The position numbers and the translations under genes were made by a program. The notes beneath the pieces were generated by a model. That model was not told the origin of the DNA, searched no databases, and was given only the letters and a program-made list of their open reading frames with translations. A stretch of 64,000 bases of DNA from Aedes albopictus (Eukaryota; Arthropoda; Insecta; Diptera; Culicidae): positions 478,355,396 to 478,419,395 of the forward strand of contig NC_085137.1 of the NCBI RefSeq assembly GCF_035046485.1. Direction: 5' to 3'. Shown one piece after another: positions 23,701 to 32,429 of this stretch; position 1 is the first letter of the stretch; every line of letters starts with the position of its first letter.

Positions 23701-26700
23701 AGTCGCCTTCGGGTCTTAGTGACCGAATCTGCAATGCCAAACATGCTAGCAATCCTTGTTGTGCTTGTCACGGTTATTGTAAGCGCGTAACGCTCGAAGC
23801 TGTTAGCCGATCGGCCGAACAGATCGGATACCACAATGGTGACCGCCAGTAATCATCACCACGTTTTCAGGCTGTTTGATCTCGTATAGTTCGTCCTTCA
23901 GACGTCCAAAGGCGATGGTGGCATATCCCCGAAGAATGCGGCAAACGGGCCGCATCTTCATGTAGTCTTCATCGCAAGGTTCGATGCGGCGTCCTGTCAC
24001 TTCGCCGCTTCGTCGAGAAACTTCCTCTTTGCCAATTCCAATGTGAGACTGGCTCTTTTGGACTGTTGTGAGCTAGGTTGTGAGGGTGTCATAGGAACTG
24101 GGGAGGCTCCTCAAAACCAGAAATTCGACCTTGAAACGTCTTCTTTGTCACATATCGTTTTGTACCATCCAGATCTTTTTCGAACACTATCTTCGTAAAG
24201 TTGTTGTCCAGCATTTCTCGAACATGCCCCGGTCCACTGTATCATTCCGGCTTTGGCCAACTTCTCGATGTTCAGTTTGCCGTAAGGTGCAGCGAGTATG
24301 CGGTTGATTCTTCGCTGCCACACTGTTTCCGCTTATGTTTGTATTGTTCCACGTTCTGGCAGGTTCTATACTGCAGCATTGCCGCCCGCGCTGCGTTCTT
24401 CTCCAAAATCGCCCAGCACTCCTTATCGAGCCGTTCGTTTCGTCGGCCCTGTTTAACATACTCGCGGATGTTCTCAGCTGCATCATTCATGACTGCTATG
24501 ACTGTACTACAGCACTATCACCCTATTTAGAAGGATCACATGGCACAATGGTCCACGAACCAGATTTACGAGGAAAGATGTATTCAACGCCTTTCGAATG
24601 AGTTTTTAGGCAAATATGGTCTTCTACAGGGCCCATATAGCCGAGGCGGTAAACGCACGGGTATTCAGCATGACCATGCTGAGGGTGACGGGTTCGATTC
24701 CCGGTCGGTCCAGGATCTTTTCGTAAAGGAAATTTCCTTGACTTCCTTGGGCATAGAGTATCTTCGTGCCTGCCACACGATATACACATGCAAAATGGTC
24801 ATTGGCAGAGGAAGCTCTCAGTTAATAACTGTGGAAGTGCTCATAGAACACTAAGCTGAGAAGCAGGCTTTGTCCCAGTGAGGACGTTACGCCAAGAAGA
24901 GGAGAGGAGGTCTTCTACAAAGTTGTCCCTAAAAATGAGGTCTTCTTTAAAATGTTCATGAAAATTAGGGTGATCCATGTTTTCAAAGAAATTGGTAACC
25001 AAACTTTTTTATTTGCAAGAATAACTGTATACATTCTTCGGGAAAGTTGTAGATCTATCAATTTTGAGCAAGTTTGCTGAAGACACTTTTTATGTAGTTT
25101 TCAAATTGACCAATCTAGAGGTATTTTCTGAATAAGCTTAGGGTGGTTCAAGAAAAACCGGTTTTCTGGCGATGATGATTAACCTGGGCTTGTTAGGGGA
25201 ATATCTGTAAATAAAAGAAAATCGGGTTAAGTACGGTTCCTTTGAATTCCACTAAGAATTTGCATCCTTTGACAGATACGTATTTCGACCTCAACTGTAA
25301 GGTCGTCTTCAGTGTCTTGTACTTGACTCGAGTCGAGTCAAGTACAAGACACTGAAGACGACCTTACAGTTGAGGTCGAAATACGTATCTGTCAAAGGAT
25401 GCAAATTCTTAGTGGAATTCAAAGGAACCGTACTTAACCCGATTTTCTTTTATTTACGGTTTTCTGGCGTTAACTTTTTCAGTTTCGATTTTTCATCAAA
25501 GTCGCCCAAGAAACACTTGTAGAGCATTTGAAGACGCGTCATTTCGTGCGCTGAGATTATCGTTATCTCTTTTGGTTCAAATATCTCGTCAAAGTCGCCT
25601 AAGAACCACTTTTAGAGCTTCCAAAAACGCGCATTTTCGTGCGCTGAGAATGTTGCTACGTCATTCCGTTCAAAAGATATTGATGATTTTCTAGAAAAAA
25701 TAGGCACTTTTCAAGTATTTTTCACTTGAGTTACAAAAATAACACCCCTCTATTTTTTTGATATATTTTATAACAACATTTCTTCTTTTGAATGCTCGCG
25801 AAAGATATTTTTTATGTTTGCCCCAACCCGTCATAACACCTTTTTGAAAAACTATGATTTTTTAAGAAAAAGGCCTGTAACTTTTGAACCAAAAGAGATA
25901 ACAACCATCTCAGCGCATAATGGTGTAAAGTATCACTAATAAACAAACAAACAAACAAACAAATCTCAGCGCACGAAACGACGCGTCTTTAAGGTGAATA
26001 TATAACGAAGCCACACTTCGAATTTGCAAAAGCACAAATCAGAAGAACCGAGGGTTGGTTTGCGCTGAAAAGTTGATCGATTGGTCACCACCAGCGGGTC
26101 ACCAATCGATCAACTTTTCAGCGCAATCCGTTTTTTGGTTCCTCAGATTTGTGCTCTTGAAAATTTGAGGTGTGGCTTCGTTATATATTCACCTTAAATG
26201 CTCTACAAGTGTTTCTTATTCAGAAAAATAACTCTAGATCGGTCAATTTGAAAGCTACATAAAAAGTGTCTTCTGCAAACTTGCTCAAAATTGATAGATC
26301 TACAACTTTTCCGAAGTATGTATACAGTTATTCTTGCAATGACCATTTTGTATGGACAAATTAATTTTTTTGTGTGGACAAATGACCACGGGGGGGGGGG
26401 TGTGGTTGAAAAGTCCCAAAAAAATGACCACGTGGTTTATGGACAGCCCCTACGTCGGTTGACGAAATGAAATGAAATAAATTAAATTAAATTAAATTAA
26501 AAGTTAATACCATAGTTTGATGATTTAGTATGATAACTAACACGGTTTTCTTTCTCCGATTCTTCCCCCAAACAGGAGGCATCACACGAACAACGAAATG
26601 TGCTGCAGTCAATTAAGCACGAGCTGACCCAATTCCAGTCCAACAACGGTAACGACGGAGAGGGTGGCGGCGCTGGCGCTGGCGTTGCAAGCGCGAGGGG

Positions 26701-27031
26701 ACCATTGGGCGTCAACGATATTCTACCGGGTGGTGGTGTCGGTGCCATCATCGTGGACGATCTGGATCAGCCGTCACTCCTGATGGAGGACTTTCCGAGC
26801 GATAGTTCCAACCTGATGGCCGACCTGGACAACAACGGAAGCCTCCTGGGGGGCGATTCGCCGCTGGAGTTTTTCAGCTCCATCAACACTCCGATGATTT
26901 CGCCTACAACGGCGACGGCTTCGGTCATCACGTCGAGCCGATCGGTTGGGGCTGGAGGGGGTGCCGGAGCGCCGGGAGCAACCGGAACGGCAGGATCGTT
27001 CTACCAGGGCGCCGATTTGAATCCGAGTTAA
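14530..27031 (+). CDS. Met: Methoprene-tolerant (Met/gce) juvenile hormone receptor, 3' six exons
   Basis: bHLH-PAS transcription factor. In insects Met binds juvenile hormone through PAS-B and activates transcription in the nucleus with the coactivator Taiman/FISC. Six exons join in frame: 14530-14786, 14843-15032, 15109-15340, 15692-16702, 16771-16916, 26576-27031 (about 763 residues plus stop). The end of PAS-A is seen as DLYGQNLFNLIHPDD and FTLRIARAGPRSEP. PAS-B runs from about YKTRHLIDGRIVQCDHRIS through FTFMHKDDVRWVIVALRQMYD to FVCINTLVSDEEG. The C-terminal region of about 500 residues is Ser-, Thr- and Gly-rich and probably disordered. The DDVRWVIVALRQMYD block is characteristic of Met/gce rather than cycle, tango or Clock. 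The bHLH and first half of PAS-A are not in the window, so the gene is 5'-partial. Introns are 56, 76, 351, 68 and 9659 nt. Confidence 0.85.
14843..15032 (+). CDS. Met: Met exon b: PAS-A end and inter-PAS linker
   Basis: The acceptor is tcaatttttag|g and the donor att|gtaagt. It starts with the third base of the Arg codon split across the intron and encodes IARAGPRSEPTAYELVTIDG followed by an Arg/Pro/Gly-rich linker and DDGISLHSINGNDI. The upstream intron is 56 nt (14787-14842), a normal small mosquito intron. Confidence 0.8.
15109..15340 (+). CDS. Met: Met exon c: first half of PAS-B
   Basis: The acceptor is aaattgcag|gtt and the donor caga|gtaagt. It encodes VLVAMARVQKVPTICD, EYKTRHLIDGRIVQCD and FTFMHKDDVRWVIVALRQ, the beta-sheet and helices forming one wall of the hormone pocket in the family. 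It ends one base into the Met codon of RQMYD. Confidence 0.85.
15692..16702 (+). CDS. Met: Met exon d: second half of PAS-B and Ser-rich region
   Basis: The acceptor is ttcctttcccag|tg and the donor acgg|gtgagt. It opens with YDYSQNYGESCYRLMTRTGD and YLKTRGYLEVDDSSKKVQSF, completing PAS-B at FVCINTLVSDEEGRR. An acidic stretch (EAEDLPDESDEPAVENP), a helix (EKAVLNLLTNL) and about 200 residues of low-complexity Ser/Pro/Gly sequence follow. The open frame extends 5' to 15649 and 3' to 16770 only by reading through introns. Confidence 0.88.
16771..16916 (+). CDS. Met: Met exon e: C-terminal helix segment
   Basis: The acceptor is ctttattttag|at and the donor gtg|gtaagt. It encodes DLITMLPQAFHAVDQSLMKV and a predicted helical stretch (AKLRAQVSGYENLQSKSLQQ). 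The preceding intron is 68 nt (16703-16770). Confidence 0.82.
17026..17386. mobile_element. TA-flanked TIR element
   Basis: Ends are TA|CCGTGACGTAACAACGTTTTG...gccttttctgtcagattt and the inverse ...caaaacgttgtaacgtcacgg|TA. The two halves pair over about 170 bases each. A third copy of the terminal motif occurs internally (17191-17210). Non-coding, probably Tc1/mariner-like. Confidence 0.6.
17420..18470 (-). pseudogene. R1-like LINE relic, ORF2 (reverse transcriptase)
   Basis: Minus-strand pieces, in order: NGRPPANWWTQAIACLRRTC (EN-RT linker of R1/LOA-type elements, 18400-18250), AKSLSVGKAPGPDGVPN (RT palm start, 18090-18022) and LDIRSVFNSASWTDIADAL (17770-17710). Then comes PVLWNFMYDEVLRLKFSVGV (17620-17540). 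The FADD catalytic box is lost and frames shift repeatedly. This is a dead element antisense to Met. Confidence 0.65.
18600..19400 (-). pseudogene. R1-like LINE relic, ORF1 (gag-like)
   Basis: The minus strand encodes KGGALNIKTDESKYSEVMKA followed by NVRSIRRTLTGKM (18930-18780), the pattern found before the zinc knuckles of R1/LOA ORF1 proteins. A more N-terminal fragment containing KMSKSTQTEAFAFAG lies at 19351-19115. The endonuclease domain expected between ORF1 and the ORF2 linker at 18400 is absent. Confidence 0.5.
19905..20063. mobile_element. Hairpin TIR element inside the copia relic
   Basis: cagacaaccagtcatcgtat aagatgttg pairs with caacatcttatacgatgact ggttgtct. The centre contains gtggaggccatatgcgtgcg and its partial inverse. 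It splits the copia RNase H coding segment. A diverged relative is at 46970-47105. Confidence 0.65.
21068..21312. mobile_element. Short TIR element inside the copia relic
   Basis: The left end gatcaaaacgtgatattggt ttgattgagagataaaa pairs with the right end ttttatctcctatatcaatc aaaccaatatcacattttgatc. It separates the copia integrase fragments. Non-coding. Confidence 0.6.
21334..22651. mobile_element. Stacked TIR elements with gggtgagaatgggtcaaa ends
   Basis: The terminal motif gggggtgagaatgggtcaaa appears at 21335 and 21536 (forward). Inverse forms (tttgacccaatctcaccccc type) are at 21519, 22262 and 22630. This implies at least two related elements, one nested or abutting. The interior is AT-rich and non-coding. 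Confidence 0.5.
22988..23694. mobile_element. Foldback element inside the copia relic
   Basis: Arms 23028-23316 and 23398-23672 pair imperfectly (for example ccattttggtcccatatcaa ctgtgcaaaattt; cgaagaccgcaaagcgat). 'tagtcagt' flanks both ends (about 22980 and 23697). The copia reading frame resumes across the site (DPKATDYSLKTELVD), which marks the insertion clearly. Confidence 0.6.
24110..24515 (-). pseudogene. RTE-clade LINE fragment with internal deletion
   Basis: The minus strand encodes MNDAAENIREYVKQGRRNERLDKECWAILEKNAARAAMLQ-type sequence (24490-24370), the EN-RT linker. It matches NNAAESTIGYVERSRRNDWF of the RTE at 35.8 kb. It passes directly into WQRRINRILAAPYGKLNIEK (24320-24260), which is the C-terminus. 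All RT motifs between are deleted. Confidence 0.65.
24629..24908 (+). mobile_element. Feilai: Feilai-type SINE, copy 2
   Basis: Same head, body and tail as the copy at 5762 (tagccgaggcggtaaacgc; ggttcgattcccggtcgg; taataactgtggaagtgctc). It is flanked by GGTCTTCTACA on both sides (24618-24628, 24909-24919). Inserted in the sense orientation in the Met intron. Confidence 0.88.
25172..25456. mobile_element. Insertion with 13-bp direct repeats containing a perfect 251-bp palindrome
   Basis: CGGTTTTCTGGCG flanks the insertion (25159-25171 and 25457-25469). From 25207 to 25457 the sequence is its own reverse complement except for the central base (25332). A single, non-duplicated copy of the same 125-base arm, with a few differences, is at 40374-40498. 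The long flanking duplication suggests a retroposon whose 3' segment was inverted and duplicated on insertion. Confidence 0.65.
25937..25963 (+). repeat. (CAAA)n microsatellite
   Basis: taataaacaaacaaacaaac aaacaa, about six perfect units. Confidence 0.9.
25989..26197. mobile_element. TIR element flanked by TTAA
   Basis: Begins TTAA|GGTGAATATATAACGAAG and ends CTTCGTTATATATTCACC|TTAA. The host site is known from the other foldback arm: gacgcgtct...aaatgctctacaag here versus uninterrupted gacgcgtcttcaaatgctc in the left arm (reversed). TTAA targeting is typical of piggyBac-type elements. Confidence 0.7.
26344..26575. other. 3' end of Met intron
   Basis: Contains a run of 11 G (26391-26401), an AAATT run (26470-26500) and the acceptor with polypyrimidine tract at 26548-26575. 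Confidence 0.6.
26576..27031 (+). CDS. Met: Met last exon: Gly-rich C-terminus
   Basis: The acceptor is ccccaaacag|gag. It encodes EASHEQRNVLQSIKHELTQF, a helical segment in phase with exon e. It then carries Gly/Ala-rich tracts and two hydrophobic-acidic motifs (LLMEDFPSDSSNLMADL; GDSPLEFFSSINTP) that look like transactivation segments. The stop TAA is at 27029-27031. The frame could be opened at 26600 only with a non-ATG start, so the exon call depends on the splice site. Confidence 0.8.
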   Translation, partial: EASHEQRNVLQSIKHELTQFQSNNGNDGEGGGAGAGVASARGPLGVNDILPGGGVGAIIVDDLDQPSLLMEDFPSDSSNLMADLDNNGSLLGGDSPLEFFSSINTPMISPTTATASVITSSRSVGAGGGAGAPGATGTAGSFYQGADLNPS

Positions 27032-28792
27032 TGAAGACTTGGATGGAATGGAGATATTTGAGGTTTTTTCGCGGTTAAAATGACCACATCGGATTAAGAT
27101 GTGGAACTGTTTCAAGTCCTTGATCAAATCTGAAATATCTGTTAGGGAAACGATATGGGAAGCGCGAGCTTATGAACTCAGCTATGTATGTTCCTTCAAT
27201 GCAGGAAGACTAAGCTGAACATTAGGGAGCTGCTTATTTTTTAAAGTTTTTGAACAATGATAATCGTGTGATGGCTAATCGTACTAATTGTACTTGCCAT
27301 ACAATGTGCATTCATGCAATGGCAGGCAGAGAAATCCCTTCAATTAATAACTGTGGAAGTACCCTAAAGAACACTAAGTTAAATAGAGGCAGGTCAACTT
27401 CCAATGCTAACCTAGAGCCATAAAGAAGAAGAAGAAGAAGAAGAAGAAAAGCTATTTAAACAAGAGTGAGAGCCTAAAATATAGAGATTCATTAGTAATA
27501 TTATGTGATTTTTACTTCAATTCTCATAGCACGTTTGTAAAAAAAAACATTTTAAACCACTCATTAAATCAAAGTAAAGAGAATTGAAATAAAAGTTATA
27601 TTTCATTACACGAAAGTCCATCTTAGGAGTGCTTACGCCGCAAATCGCAATGTTTTTTGCTCAAACTTGCAGCTTTCTCTTCTAAGTGATTTGAATCAAG
27701 AAAAGCACACGAGTTCCAATGTTCAAAAACTACCGAAAAATAAGTCGTACCCTACTGACCATTCAACGGATGCGCTGAACGAATGTGTGAGTACGTGTAT
27801 GTTGTAATAAAACTAACGAGCGTGTTTGTAATGGTAATTTTGTAAGAGTCGGTTTAAGTCCAAGAAATACAAAGAAACAAAGCTATTGTAGTTTACACAC
27901 GATATTGTGCATATAGATTAACCGTGTTGTGTAAATCGACGATTAAGGCAAACGTGAGTGATATGAGTTTTTCACATTGAAATTGATAGTATTGTTCCCA
28001 TCCACAAAATTTTCCGCGTTATTGACTATATTATTAAATGGAGAATTGTACCTACGAGATACTAGATGGCAAAAGATATAGCGAATGAGTCTTATAACTA
28101 AGTAAACAGATGGTACTGTAATTTGTAAGTTTGTTGGTAGTTTTTAAGAAAAAGAGTGTTTTATTATAATTCATCTAAATATATATTTTATTTAGTTTAT
28201 AATTTACTAGCTTTACACATTTGGAAAAGAAAACTCAAATAAACAGAATACAAAGGTTTAACTAGTGCCCACGCACGTGTAATATTGATTTTATTGATAA
28301 ACACACACTGTAAATAACCCAATAGTAAAATACCCCTTCTGAAAGGTAACAAACCCTCTTCTAATGTTTAATCTAGGAAAATTTCACGTTCTGCGTGCGA
28401 AAGGAGCCCGGTTCAGAGGTTTTTATTAGCCGGTCGAAACAATGTTAAACACAGATTATTCAATGTGGTAATCGAAGCATGTGAAACACACAGGAGGACG
28501 GAAACAATGATAAACCAATAGTTGTTAAACAAAGAAACAATTGAATACGCATTATACATCTGAATGAAAACCCATTTCTAAGGCCGAAACGCAGAGAGCG
28601 AGGAGAGGAGATACATTTCACGGATATCCCCACGTATATCCAAAGCATCTTGTCTGTAATGTGTACTTTAGTGTTTAAGACTAAAACAAAACCCAAACAA
28701 TAACCTAATGAAACAACAACCAACCACCCAACCGCAACCAACCAACAAACTCAAAAGCTAAAGCACATGGTGTAAATAATGGAGAAAATAAA
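27032..28792 (+). other. Candidate Met 3' UTR and downstream flank
   Basis: Largely unique AT-rich sequence with candidate poly(A) signals AATAAA at 27588, 28238 and 28787. Which one is used cannot be told from sequence alone. The repeat-free character of 27450-28790 contrasts with everything downstream of 28880 and supports a long UTR. Confidence 0.45.
27290..27450 (+). mobile_element. Diverged Feilai-related SINE tail in the Met 3' UTR
   Basis: tgccatacaatgtgcattca, taataactgtggaagtaccc and agaacactaagtt follow the Feilai body order with many substitutions, and an (AAG)n tail lies at 27421-27448. The tRNA head is not recognisable. Confidence 0.6.
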
Positions 28793-28879
28793 ATGAGAAA
28801 AATGCATAGTAGTTCTTGTTTTGTGTGTTTTGATTTTTCATTCGAAAAAAAATATCGAGTATGTATCCGAACACCTTTA

Positions 28880-30140
28880 ATCAATCACATTGTTCCAGGA
28901 ATTCCTCCAAGGATTGCTTCAGAAATCCCTCCGAGAATTGATCAAGGAATTCTTCCAGGAATTCCTCAAGAAATTTCCCCAGGAATGCCTCCTGCAATTT
29001 ATCCAGAAACCCTCCCAAGAATTTCTCCTGGGATCTGCATCTCCAAAATTTCTTCCAGAGATTCCTCCAGGAATTCCGTCAGGGATCTCTCCGGAATTTT
29101 ATCCAGAAGTTCATCCTAGAATTTCTCCAGGGACTTTTCCAGGAGTTTCTTCCAGAATTCCTCCAGGAATTATCCGAGGAATTTCTTCAAGAATTCCTGC
29201 GGGGATATCTTCAGGAATAGTTTAAGGAATTCCTCCAGAACTTTTTTCAGGGATTACTCCAGGAATTCCCTTAAGAATTCCTCTGGGCATTTATAAAGAA
29301 TTTCTACAGGGATTTCTCCAAGGATTCTTCCAGAAATTTCACAAAGAATTGCTTCAGGGATTCCTCCTGGAATTTCTCCAGAAATTCCTCTACGGACTCA
29401 TCCAGGGACTGCCCCAGATATTCATCCAAGAATTTCTCCAGAGATTCCTCAAAAAATTCCTCCGAGAATTCATCTAGGAATATCTCCAGGAATTCCTTCG
29501 GGGTCTCCTCTTCAAATTCTTCAAGGGATTCCATCGGGAATTTTTCCAGAAGTGCCTCCAGAATTTCCTTCAGGGATTGCTTCAGGAATTCCTCCGGGTA
29601 TTTTTTAAATAATTTCTGCAGAGATCCTTCCGAGGAGAGAATCTCCCAGGGATTCCTCCAGGAATTCTTCATGGAATTCATCCAGGATTTTTTTTAAGGA
29701 TTTCCTAGAATTCCTCCAGGTATACTTTCAAAAAATTATCAAGGATTCCTCCAGAAATTTCCCGGGAAATTCCTCCAGAGATTCCTATAAGAATTGCTTC
29801 AGGGATTCATGCAGAAATTCCTTCGAGGATTCCTCCAAGAATTCTTTCAGAAACGCCTCCCAAGATTTCTCCAGGAATTCCTCCAGGAATTCTTCCAGGA
29901 ATTGCTCCAGGAATTCATCGAAGATTTACATTAGGAATTTCTCCAAGAAATTCTCTAGGGATTTCTCCAAGAATTCCTTCACGGTCTCCTCCTTAAATTC
30001 CTCCAGGTATTCCTGCAGAAATTCTTCCAATAATTATATCAGGAATTCCTCCAGTAATTCATCCAGCAATTCCTGGGATTTCTCCAAGCATTTTTTCAGT
30101 GATTGCTCCAGGAACTCTTCCACAGATTGCTCCAGGAATT
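28880..30140. repeat. 12-bp-period degenerate minisatellite (best example)
   Basis: Over 1.2 kb the 12-mer ttcctccaggaa and close variants (ttcttccaggaa, tttctccagaga, tccctccgagaa) follow one another in register. The unit is nearly palindromic and contains no stop in several frames. Open frames at 28793-29119, 28890-29225 (plus) and 29304-29681 (minus) therefore encode tetrapeptide runs (IPPG, FLQE, EESL types). I see no evidence that these are proteins. Confidence 0.8.
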
Positions 30141-30715
30141 TCTCTGATTTTTTTTTCAGAAATTCCTCTCGGGATCTTTTCAAAAAAAAAGAAATAGACG
30201 TAGAAAATTCCAAATGTTTTTCTGAGAGTTTTCCAGAAATTATTAGAAAAAAATCTTCAAAAATTACTTTCTCAAATTTCTGTTGGAGCTCTGGTTTCCT
30301 TTAGGATGTTTTTTTTTTTTGAAATCTTGGAATAAATTTCTGAAGGGCTCGTGGAAGATTTCTAATAGAATTCTTTATGGGATTTTTGTAAAAAAATATA
30401 CAGGATGCATTTTATTAGGAATAACAGAAGAACCTCGAGAAGAAAAACCCGGAAGAAATATTAGAAGGTTCTCAAAGAGATTGTCCGGAAGATCCAAGAA
30501 GATATTTCTGAAAGGCTTCCTGAAGGAATTCCTGAGAAAATCTTCAGTGTTTTTTTCTCTGAGGATCTTTTTGGAGTGCCTTTATAATGGATTTATTTTC
30601 AGGAATTGCTTCAGATAATTATTCTGTGATTGTAACAAAAAGTTCTTCTTAGATTTTCCAAAATTCCCCTGTGCCATTCCTCCTAGAGTTTCTTCTGGCA
30701 TTTCTCAAGAAGTTA
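30141..30715. repeat. Decayed continuation of the 12-bp repeat field
   Basis: Units become irregular (ttcctgagaaaatc, ggaattgcttcag). The open frame at 30283-30618 is low complexity. Confidence 0.45.
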
Positions 30716-31659
30716 CAAGGGATACTCAAAATAACTAGGACAGGTAAAATTTTCAAAAAATGTTCAGTTCGCTGTAACTTTTCGAAAAGGGCATCAAATA
30801 TTCTTAAATTTTTACTGTAAGTTCATCAACTAGTTGTGTATCAGTGGTCAAAATTTGGAAAAGACCATTCTACACGAAGTTATAAAGGTTCTAGAAAAAG
30901 GTATAATTATCCGATAGCCAACTTTGAGCTGATATATCTCCGGATTCTTTGAATCGAATGCAATGAAATTTTGACCATTTATAACTTATATAATGAGCTT
31001 TTAAACACGGTTGACTAAACTTGAAAATTTTCACAAGCAATAAAGATATAGCGATTTTATTTATTTTATGATTTTTTAGTAAATTTATCCATTTTTCATA
31101 TGCATCCCATTACTTTTCAATTTAATGCCGGCTATATGGTTGGTTTCCTTTAAACCATAAATATATTCAAGTCAATTAGAGGGAATTTAAATGAACTATA
31201 ATTACTATCTCGAACTTTGAAACGATGATGAAGTTTTCGATCAATTGGTGTTATATCAGAAAAATAATCCAATCGTAATAAATTTCTTTCGTGTAAAGAA
31301 TTTTAAGTTTAGTCATAAGTTTTAAAAAGCTCATTATATAAGTCATAAATGATCAAAATTTCATTGCATTCGGTTCATTGAATCCAGAGATATAACAGTT
31401 CAAAATTGGCTATCGGATAATTATACCTTTTTCTAGAACCTTTATAACTTCGTGTAGAATAGCCTGATCTTTTCCAAATTATGACCACTGATGAACTTAC
31501 AGTAAAAATTTGAGAATATTTGATGCCTTTTTCGAAAAGCTACAGCGAGTTGAATATTTTTTGAAAAGTGAGTGTATAATTAGCATCTAAGTTAAAATAC
31601 ACAAAAAAATTTTGAAAAGTGAAAATTTTACCTGTTCCAGTTATTTTGAGTATCTCCTG
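30716..31659. mobile_element. Tc1/mariner-like non-autonomous element, 944 bp
   Basis: Ends are TA|CAAGGGATACTCAAAATAACT and the inverse ...AGTTATTTTGAGTATCTCCTG|TA. The arms (about 30716-31015 and 31315-31659) pair over their whole length, leaving a loop of about 300 bp. No transposase frame. Interior motifs (gctgtaacttttcg; gagctgatatatctccgg) are shared with the element at 54462. Confidence 0.75.
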
Positions 31660-31739
31660 TACTTTTGGCATCTTAGAATGATCACTAAAAGAATACACGT
31701 TGCCATATAATGTTTATTAGTTCCAGATATTCCCAAAAA

Positions 31740-32425
31740 AAATCCAGTGAAGGAATCCCACAAAAATGCAAAAGGCTTAAGATGTTCCAGAGATAACTCA
31801 TTGAGAAATGTCAAAATAAAATCAGAGAGAAATCCCTAAAAAAGATATCATTAAGGATTTCAGAAGAATTTTTTTCTTTTCAAATCCTAAGAGAAATCAT
31901 AAAGAACTCCATCCAAATGTAGAAGAATCTTACTGAAAGAACTCGTTGAAGGATCCCAGAAGGAATTGTTTGACGATTCAGAGATGAACCTTTTTCAGAG
32001 GTCACAGAAGAAATATCGGCGGTATCTCAGAAGGAATTCCCAAAAACAATCTCAAAAACAATTCAAGTAAGAATACCGAAAGAAAATCCTCTATTGAGTT
32101 ACTTGAGGAATTTCTGTATGAAATTCTGCAGGATTCTGAGAAGAAAATTCGACAAAAATTCCAGAATGAAATCCAGGAGAAATCCTTGTAGTATCTCAGA
32201 AGAATATCAGGAAGGATTCCGAAAGAAATTCCTTAAAATCACTGAAGGAGCCCCAGGACACTTCTGATATGTAAACTCTGAGGAGAAAAAAGAACTCCTT
32301 GAGGAATTACACAACAAACTCTTGAACAATAAACAGAAAGAAAATCTAGAGAAATACACCAACTTTTTTTCACTGCAAATCAGCAATTTAACATTAAAAA
32401 ATAATGAAATTAGCAGTGACGTCAA
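31740..32425. repeat. Degenerate 12-bp-type repeat field, no gene
   Basis: Loose units (aggaattcccaaa, gaaatccaggagaaatcc) in the opposite purine/pyrimidine orientation to 28.9 kb. No coding support. Confidence 0.45.
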
Positions 32426-32429
32426 ACGT

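Larger units (their letters stand above)
19780..24050 (-). pseudogene. Ty1/copia LTR retrotransposon relic, broken by later insertions
   Basis: Reading 5'-3' on the minus strand. At about 23960-23700: LKDELYEIKQPENVV, then the integrase zinc region WHCRFGH. At about 23690 and 22990-22900, after an insertion: DPKATDYSLKTELVDGF and VDENCDYCLK (zinc C-x2-C). At 20979-20749: WTEALSMIVHLQNILPTKPLD, TPCEAWTGVKPEVDYLKISG. At 20670-20590: EGMEAFKGTGSWEFVLLPPQR (start of RT). At 20130-20080: RRSKHIDINK, and at 19960-19900: KTDLITKPLNRVRLERHRNA (RNase H end). Frameshifts, stops and loss of most of RT show it is inactive. No LTR could be delimited. Confidence 0.7.
25016..26343. mobile_element. Large foldback element in the Met intron
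   Basis: Left arm about 25016-25554, right arm about 25955-26343. They pair through caagaataactgtatacat, agttgtagatctatcaattt tgagcaa, aaacacttgtagagcattt and gacgcgtc.tttcgtgcgctgag. The left arm carries a secondary insertion (25172-25456) and the right arm another (25989-26197). A direct internal copy of the tcgtgcgctgaga module lies near 25650. Confidence 0.6.
16917..26575 (+). other. Met last intron, 9659 nt, filled with transposon relics
   Basis: Bounded by gtaagt at 16917 and ttccccaaacag at 26575. Almost every segment can be assigned to an element or relic (listed separately). It is therefore over 100 times longer than the gene's other small introns because of insertions. Confidence 0.8.

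Noticed and set aside
28793..29681. Proline- and glutamate-rich repeat proteins
   Set aside because: Products of a degenerate 12-bp DNA repeat; both strands are open and no start context, intron or domain supports a gene.
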